Of a stretch of DNA of 64,000 nucleotides, positions 8,512 to 16,567 are shown one piece after another. Under the pieces are notes generated by a model. The model saw only the letters and a program-made list of their open reading frames with translations, was not told where the DNA came from and ran no database searches. Positions within the stretch are counted from its first letter, which is position 1. Each line of letters starts with the position of its first letter. This stretch comes from Caulobacter sp. Root1455. Its GTDB lineage: Bacteria; Pseudomonadota; Alphaproteobacteria; Caulobacterales; Caulobacteraceae. Made by a program: the position numbers and the translations under genes. Location of the stretch: positions 235,558 through 299,557 of the forward strand of contig NZ_LMFQ01000021.1 of NCBI RefSeq assembly GCF_001426905.1. Direction: 5' to 3'.

Positions 8512-8676
8512 GCCGTCATCTCGCTGGAACCCGATGTGCGCGTCCGCCCGGAGCGTCCGACATCCACCCTTATCGGCCTGTCGGGCCGATCCTGAACGGT
8601 CGGCCGACGCGATATATCGCGAGCGGCCGTGACGCCGTGATACTGATCCGTTTCCCCTGAATCCAGAGAACCCTCC

Positions 8677-9678
8677 TTGCCCGCTTCAGAATCCGCTCCT
8701 CAGGTCTGGGATACCAAGCAGCTCCGACGGGCTCTCGAGGCGGCGGGCGTGGCCCTCTGGTCGTGGAATGTCGACTCCGATCAACTGATCATGGACGAAC
8801 TGGGCTACGGCCTGTGGGGCGTGCCGGTCACGACGGCGGTGTGTTTCGAAGACCTGTCCGCCCACATCCACCCCGCGGATCGCGACCGAGTTCGAGCCGC
8901 GTTCGCGGCGACGCGCGGAATCATCGGAGCCTACGAAATCGATTTTCGCGTCATGGTCGAAGACGATGTCCGATGGATCTCGGCCCGCGGCCAGGGCGAC
9001 GACCAGGGCATGATCGGCCGCATCATGGTCGGCGTCTTTCTCGACGTGACCGGCCGCAAGCAGGCGGAAGAGGCCAACGAGCTGCTGGCCGGCGAGATGA
9101 GTCACAGGGTCAAGAATCTGCTGACAATCGCCTCGGCCCTGACCGCGATCACCTCGCGCTCGACCGAGACGACGACGGAAATGGCGCGTGAACTGACGGA
9201 GCGTCTCACCTCCCTGGGCCGCGCCCACGACCTGGTTCGTCCGATCCCCGGCGGCGACGGCAAGGCCGCGCTGCTTGGAGACCTGATTTCCGTCCTTCTG
9301 GCGCCCTATGACGACCTGGGCGCCTTCAGCGGCCGCATTCGCGTGTCGGTCCCCCGGATGGGCGTGGGGGAGGCCGCGGCGACCACCCTGGCCCTGGTAA
9401 TCCATGAACTGGCGACCAATTCCCTGAAATACGGGGCGCTCTCCGTCGAAGCCGGCACGCTGGACGTTTCATGCACGGCGCAGGACCAGGACGTGGTCAT
9501 GATCTGGACCGAGCGTGGCGGCCCGCCGGTCACGGCGCCGGAAGGAGCCGGAGGGTTCGGCAGCAAGCTGGTGACCCGGGGAATGTCGGCTCAGCTGGGC
9601 GGGTCCATCGTCTACGACTGGCCCACCCATGGCGTCATCGCCACGCTGCGGATGCTCAAGGACCGCCTCGGGACCTGA
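8677..9678 (+). CDS. HWE-family sensor histidine kinase with PAS domain
   Basis: A 333-residue cytoplasmic kinase. A PAS domain of the PAS_3 kind spans about 15-125 (VALWSWNVDSDQ, HIHPADRD, FLDVTGRKQAEE). His143 in MSHRVKNLLTIASAL is the phospho-acceptor. The HWE family marks are present: HELATNSLKYGALS in the N box and WTERGGPPV, then GFGSKLVTRG. The start is TTG at 8677. It follows the HisKA_2 kinase by 165 bases on the same strand. The two kinases are not close paralogues, but they share the Rhizobiales/Caulobacterales-rich superfamily. No receiver protein is adjacent. Confidence 0.87.
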   Translation: MPASESAPQVWDTKQLRRALEAAGVALWSWNVDSDQLIMDELGYGLWGVPVTTAVCFEDLSAHIHPADRDRVRAAFAATRGIIGAYEIDFRVMVEDDVRWISARGQGDDQGMIGRIMVGVFLDVTGRKQAEEANELLAGEMSHRVKNLLTIASALTAITSRSTETTTEMARELTERLTSLGRAHDLVRPIPGGDGKAALLGDLISVLLAPYDDLGAFSGRIRVSVPRMGVGEAAATTLALVIHELATNSLKYGALSVEAGTLDVSCTAQDQDVVMIWTERGGPPVTAPEGAGGFGSKLVTRGMSAQLGGSIVYDWPTHGVIATLRMLKDRLGT

Positions 9679-9787
9679 TGGCGACGCCCGAGGCGCGGCC
9701 GCCGCGACGGAGCGGCCGGAACGACGTCCATGGCGGGTTGGGGCCGTGGGACAATGCGAACCTGGCGCACCGCCAGGCGGAAAAAGT

Positions 9788-9853
9788 GGGGACACGCCCT
9801 CGCGAACGGCGCTCTTGTTGTCCCGGCGCGGCTGACAGCGCGGGCGTGTCCCC
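9788..9853. repeat. Intergenic inverted repeat with perfect 12-bp arms
   Basis: GGGGACACGCCC (9788-9799) and GGGCGTGTCCCC (9842-9853) are perfect inverted arms around a GC-rich loop. It lies between the convergent HWE kinase and methyltransferase-like genes and could act as a two-way terminator or be one of the dispersed palindromes of this genome. Confidence 0.65.
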
Positions 9854-9864
9854 TTCCCCCTCCC

Positions 9865-10617
9865 CTATGGCTTCACGAACTTGAGGATGAACTGGTCGGT
9901 CTTACCCCGGATCGACGGGTCGAAGACGATGGCGGTGCGCGGGTCGTCCGGGTTGCGCAGCACCCGACTCTCGGCGGCCAGCTTGAAGCCGGCGGCCTCG
10001 ACCTCGGATTTCACGACCGCGATGTCGATCCGGTGCAGGGGGTCGACCGCCGACAGGTCCGAACCCTCGGCGGCGTAGTGGTCGACGACCAGGAACACCC
10101 CGCCCGGTTTCAGCGACTTGAACACCTCGGCGTTGATCTTGGCGGCCAGGTCGGCCGGGAACGGCTTCAGATGCAGGTCGTGGTAGTTCTGGACGGTGAT
10201 CACCGCGTCCAGGCCGTCGGGCAGGTCCAGCCCGACCAGGCTGTCGGTCAGCGGCGTGACGTTCTTGTAGGCCGCCACGACGGCCTCGAGGTCCGGGCCG
10301 TACTTGGCCTGGAACTTGATGAACTCGGCCGGCTGATAGGCATACACCGTGCCGGTCGGACCGACGGCCGCCGACAGGATGCGGGTGAAGTAGCCGCCGC
10401 CGATGATGAAATCGACCACCTTGCCGCCCGGCTTGACGTTGGCCAGGGCGAGGACCTGGGCCGGATGGCGAGCCGCGTCGCGGGCGGTGTCGGCCGCCGG
10501 GCGGGCCGGATCTGCGACAGCGGCCGTCAGGTTGGCGGGAACCTGGGCGAAGCCGGGCGCCGACACGCCAAGCATGAGCGCGACAGTCAGGGCGGAAATC
10601 ATGGACCGTGACGTCAT
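9865..10617 (-). CDS. Exported class I methyltransferase-like protein (COG4798 type)
   Basis: A 250-residue protein with a clear signal peptide (MTSRSMISALTVALMLG... cleaved after about GFAQ). The mature part is a Rossmann methyltransferase-like fold: motif I is VVDFIIGGGYFT, followed by AVGPTGTVYAYQP, the acidic GLDAVITVQNYHD and LKPGGVFLVVDH. This matches the predicted methyltransferases of COG4798, many of which carry signal peptides. S-adenosylmethionine is not expected in the periplasm, so activity is uncertain. The start ATG 10617 has GAGGAAG upstream; the frame is open further, but without a signal peptide at the right place. Confidence 0.75.
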   Translation of the reverse strand: MTSRSMISALTVALMLGVSAPGFAQVPANLTAAVADPARPAADTARDAARHPAQVLALANVKPGGKVVDFIIGGGYFTRILSAAVGPTGTVYAYQPAEFIKFQAKYGPDLEAVVAAYKNVTPLTDSLVGLDLPDGLDAVITVQNYHDLHLKPFPADLAAKINAEVFKSLKPGGVFLVVDHYAAEGSDLSAVDPLHRIDIAVVKSEVEAAGFKLAAESRVLRNPDDPRTAIVFDPSIRGKTDQFILKFVKP

Positions 10618-10763
10618 GGGCTTCCTCACCGTGGTTCCCCATTCGATAGCGTGTCGCGTCGATTGGGTGAACATCGATATTCGAAATCACGACGAGTTTC
10701 GGGGGACAAGCTGGGGACAGGTCCCGTCGCTCGTCCTCCCGAGGGTCCTTGAGGGTCTCCCCG

Positions 10764-12257
10764 TCAGTGCGTCTCGTAGGCCGCCTTGCCGCCGCTGATC
10801 GCGAAGGCCTCTTCCGGCGACAGCACCAGCTTCTTGCGGCCGAACAGGGCGAAATAGGCCACGCCCACCGCGAACCAGATCGCCACCCCGATCACCCCGG
10901 TACGATAGATCGGGTCCTTCAGCTGGTAGAAGATCGTCACCAGCGAGATCACCACCGTCAGGCCCGCGCCGGTCAGGCCGAACCGACTCTTGTAGGGCCG
11001 CTCCATCAGCGGGAACTTCTTGCGCAGCAGGATGAACGACACGCCCTGCGCCACATAGGACAGCATGGCCCCGAACACCGCCATGTTCAGCAACGTCCCG
11101 CCGATCACCGCCGCGCCCTTCTCGGCCCCGAGGATGAACCAGACCGCCAGCATCACCGCCAGGCCGGCCGCCGAGCCGGTCAGCAGGGCCACGTCCGGCG
11201 TCTTGCGCACCCCGTGGGTCACCGACAGGGCGCGGGGGAAGTAGCCGGCCCGCGACAGCGAATAGATCTGACGGCCATAGGCGAAGATGATGGCGTGGAA
11301 GCTGGCGATCAGGCCCGCCACCGCGACGGCGGCCAGGACCTTGGCCAGGCCCCCGCCATAGATCGTGCGGAAGCCCTCCAGGATCGGCTCGCCCGACTTG
11401 GACAGGGCGAAGGTCCCCGGCGAGATGGCGCTGTTGAGCCACAGCACCAGCAGGGCCGAGACGATCAGGGTCAGCATGCCCAGGATGATGCCCTTGGGCA
11501 GGTCGCGCGCCGGGGTGTGGCTTTCCTCGGCCGCCAGCGGCAGCTGTTCGATGGCCAGGAACAGCCACACCGCGAACGGCAGCTGGGCCAGGGCCCCGCC
11601 GACGCCGGCCGGCAGGAACGGTCCGTGGCCGTCCTTCAGCTCGGTCCCGCCCGGGCCGACGTTCATGGCGTACTTCAGGAAGTCGGCGTGCGGCAGGGCG
11701 CTGACCCAGAACACCGCCAGGCAGGCCAGGGCCAGCAGGGTGATGAACACCGTGAACCGGAACGACATCGCCACGCCGCCGGCGTTCAGGCCGACGAAGA
11801 TCACGTAGGAGCCGATCCAATAGAGCGGCTGAACCCAGGCCGGCGTCTCGAAGATGCCGCCCAGGTACGAGCCGATGAAGAAGCAGACCACGGCGGCCGT
11901 CAGCACGTATTCGACGTTCTCGCACAGCCCGGTGATGAAGCCGCCCCACGGCCCCATGGCGGCGCGGGCGAAGCTATAGGCTCCGCCGGTGTGCGGCTGG
12001 GCCGCCGCCATCTCGGCGATCGAGAAGGTCAGGCCCAGATACATCACGGTGATGATCAGGGTGGCCACCAGCATGCCGCCCCAGCCGCCGACGCCCATGC
12101 CCAGGTTCCAGCCCGAGAACTGGCCCGAGATCACCGCCCCGACGCCCAGCGCCCACAGCGAGAACACGCCCGCGTAGCGCTTGAGGCCCCGTTTGTCGAA
12201 ATACTCGGCGCCGACTTTTTCGTAGCTGACGCCGCCGCCGGCGGTTTCCTCGCCCAT
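10764..12257 (-). CDS. APC-superfamily amino acid/amine permease (ethanolamine permease-like)
   Basis: A 497-residue membrane transporter with about 12 hydrophobic segments. The opening LGVGAVISGQFSGWNLGMG is the substrate-binding first helix of the APC family; AEMAAAQPHTGGAYSFARAA follows in helix 3 region. The length and these motifs fit the ethanolamine permease (EAT) branch best. It probably takes up an amine or amino acid by proton symport. The start ATG 12257 has AGGAGG 8 bases upstream; a GTG lies directly before it. No ethanolamine lyase genes are near, so the substrate is open. Confidence 0.8.
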   Translation of the reverse strand: MGEETAGGGVSYEKVGAEYFDKRGLKRYAGVFSLWALGVGAVISGQFSGWNLGMGVGGWGGMLVATLIITVMYLGLTFSIAEMAAAQPHTGGAYSFARAAMGPWGGFITGLCENVEYVLTAAVVCFFIGSYLGGIFETPAWVQPLYWIGSYVIFVGLNAGGVAMSFRFTVFITLLALACLAVFWVSALPHADFLKYAMNVGPGGTELKDGHGPFLPAGVGGALAQLPFAVWLFLAIEQLPLAAEESHTPARDLPKGIILGMLTLIVSALLVLWLNSAISPGTFALSKSGEPILEGFRTIYGGGLAKVLAAVAVAGLIASFHAIIFAYGRQIYSLSRAGYFPRALSVTHGVRKTPDVALLTGSAAGLAVMLAVWFILGAEKGAAVIGGTLLNMAVFGAMLSYVAQGVSFILLRKKFPLMERPYKSRFGLTGAGLTVVISLVTIFYQLKDPIYRTGVIGVAIWFAVGVAYFALFGRKKLVLSPEEAFAISGGKAAYETH

Positions 12258-12451
12258 CACCCGTCCCTCCTCGCCGATTGTCCCAGGCGCAGGTTGCCCT
12301 CATCGGACCGGAACGGCGAGCCTTCGTGATCACGAATTTGGCGATTTGGGAGATCGGCGTTCACTATTTCGGCGCGCGGCTGTCACCCTGCGCACAAGAC
12401 GAGCGCCTCAATTCCTGGTAGAGCCTCACAACCCATGGGGAGGGCCGGAAG

Positions 12452-13411
12452 ATGAAGACGTTGGCGGCGCGGGCGGCGGCAGCCCTGTTCGGAGCGCTGG
12501 TGGCGCTGGCGGCCGGCGCGGCCTCGGCCCAGCCGCCGACCTGCCGTTACAAGGTGGTGGACGCGCCCAAGGCCCTGTTCCCGGGGATCGGCTACCAGAC
12601 GATCCAGGTCGCCTGCACGAACACGGACGGCGCCCACCAGGCCCTGGCGCACGTCCTGACCCTCGACGTCGGCGCCGGCGCGATCCAGCTGGCCGCCTCC
12701 GCGCCCGGTTCGAGCGGGTTCGTGATGCAGCTGCCGTCCGACGTTCTGGTCGCGACCGGCGCCAGCGTGGCCGTGAACGCCAACCTGTTCAGCAACTGCT
12801 GCGTCTACGCCGCCCCCGGTCTGCCGACCCAGTTGGCGGGCTGGGAGGCAAGCGGCGGCCAGACCTATGCGCTCCAGGGCGCCGATCCCGCCAAGCAGGG
12901 CTTTCCGTTCGACGCCAGCCTGGTGCAGCTGGCCGACCGCTCCGTGACCATCGTCTATTCCGCCCCGGGCCAGCCCGTGCCCGTCGGGGCGGTCACCGCC
13001 GTGACCGGCAGCCACATGCTGGTGTTCGGCGGCAAGAGCGTGGCGCCGCCGGGCGATCCCAAGTCCGAGTTCTTCGGTCCCAACGCCCGCACGGCCGCAG
13101 GCCTCTCCGCCGACGCCAAGACGCTCTGGCTGGTCGCCTTCGACCGCTCGCCCTCGCCCAACACCGGGCTTGAGCTGGCCGAGGCCGCCCAGGCCCTGCT
13201 GCACCTGGGGGCGAACACCGCGCTCAATCTCGACGGCGGCGGATCGACCAGCATGGTCCAGGCCACGACCGGCGGCGCCGGCTTCGCCCTGCTGAACACG
13301 CCCGCCGACTACCAGCCGCCGTGCACGGTCTACGCGTCCGGCCCGACGAGCGGCTGCGAGCGCTATGTGGGAACGACCCTGACCGCGACCGTCCAGGCCT
13401 CGGGGCGCTAG
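12452..13411 (+). CDS. Exported phosphodiester glycosidase (NAGPA domain)
   Basis: A 319-residue secreted protein with a signal peptide ending near GAASAQ (residue 27). The domain typical of N-acetylglucosamine-1-phosphodiester alpha-N-acetylglucosaminidase is visible in the second half: NARTAAGLS at 211-219, LWLVAFD, GLELAEAAQALLHLGA and the signature LDGGGSTSM at 260-268. Bacterial members are thought to cleave phosphodiester-linked sugars in envelope polymers. Two Cys pairs (NCC and PPC...GC) suggest disulphides in the periplasm. It is a single gene, preceded by GGAGGGCCGGAAG. Confidence 0.83.
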   Translation: MKTLAARAAAALFGALVALAAGAASAQPPTCRYKVVDAPKALFPGIGYQTIQVACTNTDGAHQALAHVLTLDVGAGAIQLAASAPGSSGFVMQLPSDVLVATGASVAVNANLFSNCCVYAAPGLPTQLAGWEASGGQTYALQGADPAKQGFPFDASLVQLADRSVTIVYSAPGQPVPVGAVTAVTGSHMLVFGGKSVAPPGDPKSEFFGPNARTAAGLSADAKTLWLVAFDRSPSPNTGLELAEAAQALLHLGANTALNLDGGGSTSMVQATTGGAGFALLNTPADYQPPCTVYASGPTSGCERYVGTTLTATVQASGR

Positions 13412-13441
13412 AGGGTCCGATCCGTTTGCCGCCCCCTTTGT

Positions 13442-13579
13442 TGTCATCCCGGGCCCTCGGGACGCGCTTTGCGCGCGCCCAAGGATAAACTGCGCGAAGC
13501 GTAGACCCGGGACCGACGCCTGAACGCCGCGCTTCCGGCGGTCCCGGATCTGCGCGCATCGCGCTTGTCCGGGATGACA
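13442..13579. repeat. Intergenic palindromic element with TGTCATCC ends
   Basis: The ends TGTCATCCCGG (13442-13452) and CCGGGATGACA (13569-13579) are perfect 11-bp inverted repeats. The interior is made of several GC stems. It fills the gap between the glycosidase gene and the GbsR-like regulator and resembles the element at 300-429 in its ends. Confidence 0.65.
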
Positions 13580-13634
13580 GCCGATCCATGGGCCGCCAAC
13601 CGCCAGCTTGACTCCGCCCGTCACCAGTCGCATA

Positions 13635-13652
13635 TTTCTGTCATGACAGAAA
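13635..13652. promoter_or_regulatory. Perfect 18-bp palindrome over the GbsR-like start codon (probable operator)
   Basis: TTTCTGTCATGACAGAAA is a perfect inverted repeat with its centre inside the ATG of the GbsR/MarR-type gene. A second copy with the same right half and the same ATATTTCT left flank lies at 14234-14251 before the next gene. Winged-helix dimers bind such dyads, so this is most likely the regulator's own operator. Confidence 0.75.
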
Positions 13653-14218
13653 CGGCAGACAACGCGAAACGCCTCCCCGCCGCGGTCGAGCAGTTCGTGC
13701 TGCGCTGGGGCGACATGGGCGGGCAATGGGGCGTCAACCGCTCCGTCGCCCAGATCCACGCCCTGCTCTATCTGGCCGACAAGCCGATGACCGCCGAGGA
13801 CATCGCCGACAGCCTGGGCATGGCCCGCTCCAACGTCTCCAACAGCATCCGCGAGCTGATCGGCTGGAAGCTGATCCGCCGCGTGCCCCAGCTGGGCGAC
13901 CGGCGCGACCACTACGAGGCCGAGGCCGACCTGTGGCAGATGCTGACCCGCATCGCCCAGGGCCGCAAGGAACGCGAGATCGACCCGATGGTCGAGGCGC
14001 TGGGTCCGGTCCTGGCGGCGGCCGAGGACGATCCGACGCTCAGCCCCGTGGCGCGCAAGCGCCTGAAGGAGATGCACGGCTTCGTCACCACGATCGACAG
14101 CTGGTACGGCCAGATGCTGAGCGTGCCGCCCAGCACCCTGATGTCGCTGATCAAGATGGGCTCGAAGGTCGTCGGCCTGCTGGGCATGGGGCGCGGCAAG
14201 CCGGACAAGGCGAGCTAA
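13643..14218 (+). CDS. GbsR/MarR-family transcriptional regulator
   Basis: A 191-residue regulator starting MTETADNAKRL. The winged helix is at about residues 40-95, with MTAEDIADSLGMARSNVSNS as the helix-turn-helix and DRRDHYEAE in the wing. The opening with FVLRWGDMGGQWGVNRSVAQIHALLYL is typical of the GbsR branch, which in Bacillus senses choline. The start ATG 13643 lies inside a perfect palindrome, so self-repression at the start codon is expected. It heads a rightward cluster with DUF4166, epimerase and GMC oxidoreductase genes. Confidence 0.85.
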   Translation: MTETADNAKRLPAAVEQFVLRWGDMGGQWGVNRSVAQIHALLYLADKPMTAEDIADSLGMARSNVSNSIRELIGWKLIRRVPQLGDRRDHYEAEADLWQMLTRIAQGRKEREIDPMVEALGPVLAAAEDDPTLSPVARKRLKEMHGFVTTIDSWYGQMLSVPPSTLMSLIKMGSKVVGLLGMGRGKPDKAS

Positions 14219-14233
14219 AAATTTGGCCTGATA

Positions 14234-14251
14234 TTTCTCTTTTGACAGAAA
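14234..14251. promoter_or_regulatory. Second copy of the GbsR-like operator
   Basis: TTTCTCTTTTGACAGAAA shares TTTCT and TGACAGAAA with the palindrome at 13635-13652, and both have ATA before the left half. It is an imperfect dyad 31 bases before the DUF4166 start. This suggests a second regulated promoter or cooperative repression of the cluster. Confidence 0.65.
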
Positions 14252-14282
14252 TAGCAGGAATATGGGAACAGGGGATTTGGCG

Positions 14283-14987
14283 ATGCTCGAACTCGAAGGA
14301 ACCCACCCGCCCCATGGCCGGGGCGAGCTGGAGCCCGCCTTCGCCACGCCCGCCGACCCGCGCGACCCGCGCTTCCGCGCCCTGTTGGGCGAGGCCGGCT
14401 GGAGCCGCCTGCCCCAGGCCGTGCGCGAGCGGTTCAGCAAGCGCCTGCGGCCCGGCATGGCCGTGACCTATGTCGGCGAGATCACCGAAAGCCGGCGCAC
14501 CTGGGCGGGCCGGGCGCTGGCCCAGCTGTGCCGGCCGATCGGCGCGCCCCTGCCCCTGTACGACGACCTCGGCGTGGCCGCCGTGGTGACGGTGACCGAG
14601 GACGGCCAGGCCGCCGGCCAGTTCTGGACCCGGATGTACAACCAGGCCCACGGCTTCCCGCAGGTGATCCACAGCAGCAAGCGCTTCGCCGGCCCCACCG
14701 GCCTGGAGGAGTATCTGGGCTGGGGCTTCGGCATCGCCCTGTCGGTCAGCGCCGACGAGACCGCCCTGCATTTCCACAGCCGCCACTACTTCCTGGCGCT
14801 GGGTCCGAGGCGGCTGGGCCTGCGCCTCCGGCTGCCGGCCTGGCTGGCGCCGGGCGCCCTGACCATCAGCCACATCGACCAGGGCGACGGCGGCTTCGCC
14901 TTCGTCCTGGACCTGCGCCATCCGCTGCTCGGTCCGATGCTCCGCCAGGTCGGGGTGTTCCGCGAGCGGCCGCCTCACGTCCACTAG
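14283..14987 (+). CDS. DUF4166-domain protein
   Basis: A 234-residue soluble protein that is DUF4166 almost throughout (FRALLGEAGWSRLPQAVRERF, GQFWTRMYNQAHGFPQVIHSS, GWGFGIALSV, FHSRHYFLALG). In other bacteria this domain is found alone or fused to NAD(P)-binding saccharopine-dehydrogenase-like or SDR domains; here an SDR protein is the next gene. Its reaction is unknown. ATG 14283 has AGGGGA 7 bases upstream; ATG 14262 in the same frame is the alternative. It follows the second operator copy. Confidence 0.75.
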   Translation: MLELEGTHPPHGRGELEPAFATPADPRDPRFRALLGEAGWSRLPQAVRERFSKRLRPGMAVTYVGEITESRRTWAGRALAQLCRPIGAPLPLYDDLGVAAVVTVTEDGQAAGQFWTRMYNQAHGFPQVIHSSKRFAGPTGLEEYLGWGFGIALSVSADETALHFHSRHYFLALGPRRLGLRLRLPAWLAPGALTISHIDQGDGGFAFVLDLRHPLLGPMLRQVGVFRERPPHVH

Positions 14988-15019
14988 GCCACATCCACTA
15001 GACCTTGGGAGCCATGCCG

Positions 15020-16519
15020 ATGACCGACCTGATCTGGACCCTGGTGTTCGCCCAGGTGGCGATGGGCGGGTTCGACACCCTCTATCACCACGAGCTGACC
15101 GAGCGCCTGGCCTGGCGGCCGTCCCAGGCCGGCGAACTGCGGCTGCACGGCGTGCGCAACCTGTCCTATGCGGTGATGCTGCTGGGCCTGGGCTGGACCC
15201 AGCCGCAAGGCGGGCTGGCGCTGGCCCTGATCGCGCTGATGCTGGGCGAACTGGTCGTGACCCTGTGGGACTTCGTCGAGGAGGACCGCACGCGCAAGCT
15301 GCCGGCCAGCGAGCGGATCACCCACACCCTGCTGACCCTGAACTACGGCGTGGTGCTGGCGCTGGTGATCCCGCTGCTGGCCGGTTGGGCGACGAACCCG
15401 ACCGCGCTGGTCCCGACCTTCTACGACGTCTGGAGCCTGCTCTGCTCCCTCGCCGCCGTGGGCGTGGTCGTCTTCGGCCTGCGCGACCTGGCCGCCGCCA
15501 GACGGACGGCTCGGATCGTCGCCGCCGACCCCGTTCCGCTGGTCCAGGCGCTGGCGCCGCGCCAGGCGGTCCTGGTCACCGGGGCCACCGGCCTGATCGG
15601 CCGCCGCCTGGTCGCGGCCCTGGTGGGCGCCGGACACGAAGTCATCGCCCTGACCCGCGACCGGCGCGCCGCCGCCGACCTGCCCGCCCCGATCCGGATC
15701 GTCACGTCCCTGGACCAGATCGCCGACGACGCGCGGGTCGACGCCATCGTCAACCTGGCCGGCGAGCCGATTTCCGACGGCCTGTGGACCCCCGCCAAGC
15801 GCCGGCGGATCGTCGGCTCCCGCCTGGCGGTGACCCGGGCCGTGGTCGCCCTGATCGCCCGGTTGGACCGCCGTCCCGAAGTGCTGGTCAGCGGCTCGGC
15901 GATCGGCTGGTACGGCCTGCGCGGCGACGAGACGCTGGACGAGACCGCCGACGGCGCCGACTGCTTCTCGCGCACGGTCTGCCGGCGCTGGGAGCGCGCG
16001 GCGATGGCGGCCCAGGACCTGGGCGTGCGCGTGGTGCGCCTGCGCATCGGCATCGTCCTGGCCGTCGACGGCGGCGCCCTGTCGCGCATGCTGACGCCGT
16101 TCGAGTTCGGCCTGGGCGGCCCGTTCGGGGCCGGGCGTCACTGGATGAGCTGGATCCACCTGGACGACCTGGTGCGCCTGATCGCCCACGCCGTCGCCAC
16201 GCCCGGCCTGAACGGGCCGGTCAACGGCACGGCGCCGGAGCCCGTGCGCAACGCCGCCTTCGCCCAGGCCCTGGGCCGCGCCCTGCGCCGCCCCGCCGTG
16301 CTGCCCGCCCCGGCCGCGCCGCTGCGCCTGGCCCTGGGCGCTTTCGCCGACGAGCTGCTGCTGAAGGGGCAAAGGGTGATCCCCGCGGCGGCCCTGGCCA
16401 GCGGCTTCACCTTCACCTATCCCACGCTCGACGAGGCCCTGGGCGACATCGTCGGGGCGTCGAAACCGGGCCGGCCGAGGACGGACGCTTCCCAACCCCG
16501 CGCGCTTGCCCCAGCCTGA
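15020..16519 (+). CDS. TIGR01777 SDR epimerase with N-terminal membrane domain
   Basis: A 499-residue fusion. Residues 1-155 contain about four to five hydrophobic segments (for example 3-18, 48-80, 104-122 and 138-153). Residues about 182-480 are an atypical SDR of the TIGR01777/SDR39U1 kind: VTGATGLIG at 186-194 binds the nucleotide, followed by NLAGEP, VLVSGSAIGWYG and WERAAMAAQDLGVRV. Most TIGR01777 proteins are stand-alone and near 300 residues, so the membrane part is an addition. GGGAG 8 bases before ATG 15020 decides the start. It lies 32 bases after the DUF4166 stop, in the same likely operon. Confidence 0.82.
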   Translation: MTDLIWTLVFAQVAMGGFDTLYHHELTERLAWRPSQAGELRLHGVRNLSYAVMLLGLGWTQPQGGLALALIALMLGELVVTLWDFVEEDRTRKLPASERITHTLLTLNYGVVLALVIPLLAGWATNPTALVPTFYDVWSLLCSLAAVGVVVFGLRDLAAARRTARIVAADPVPLVQALAPRQAVLVTGATGLIGRRLVAALVGAGHEVIALTRDRRAAADLPAPIRIVTSLDQIADDARVDAIVNLAGEPISDGLWTPAKRRRIVGSRLAVTRAVVALIARLDRRPEVLVSGSAIGWYGLRGDETLDETADGADCFSRTVCRRWERAAMAAQDLGVRVVRLRIGIVLAVDGGALSRMLTPFEFGLGGPFGAGRHWMSWIHLDDLVRLIAHAVATPGLNGPVNGTAPEPVRNAAFAQALGRALRRPAVLPAPAAPLRLALGAFADELLLKGQRVIPAAALASGFTFTYPTLDEALGDIVGASKPGRPRTDASQPRALAPA

Positions 16520-16567
16520 CGGCCCGACCGCCCGGAGCAAGGCGCGGCGAACGGAGGATTCGGCGCG

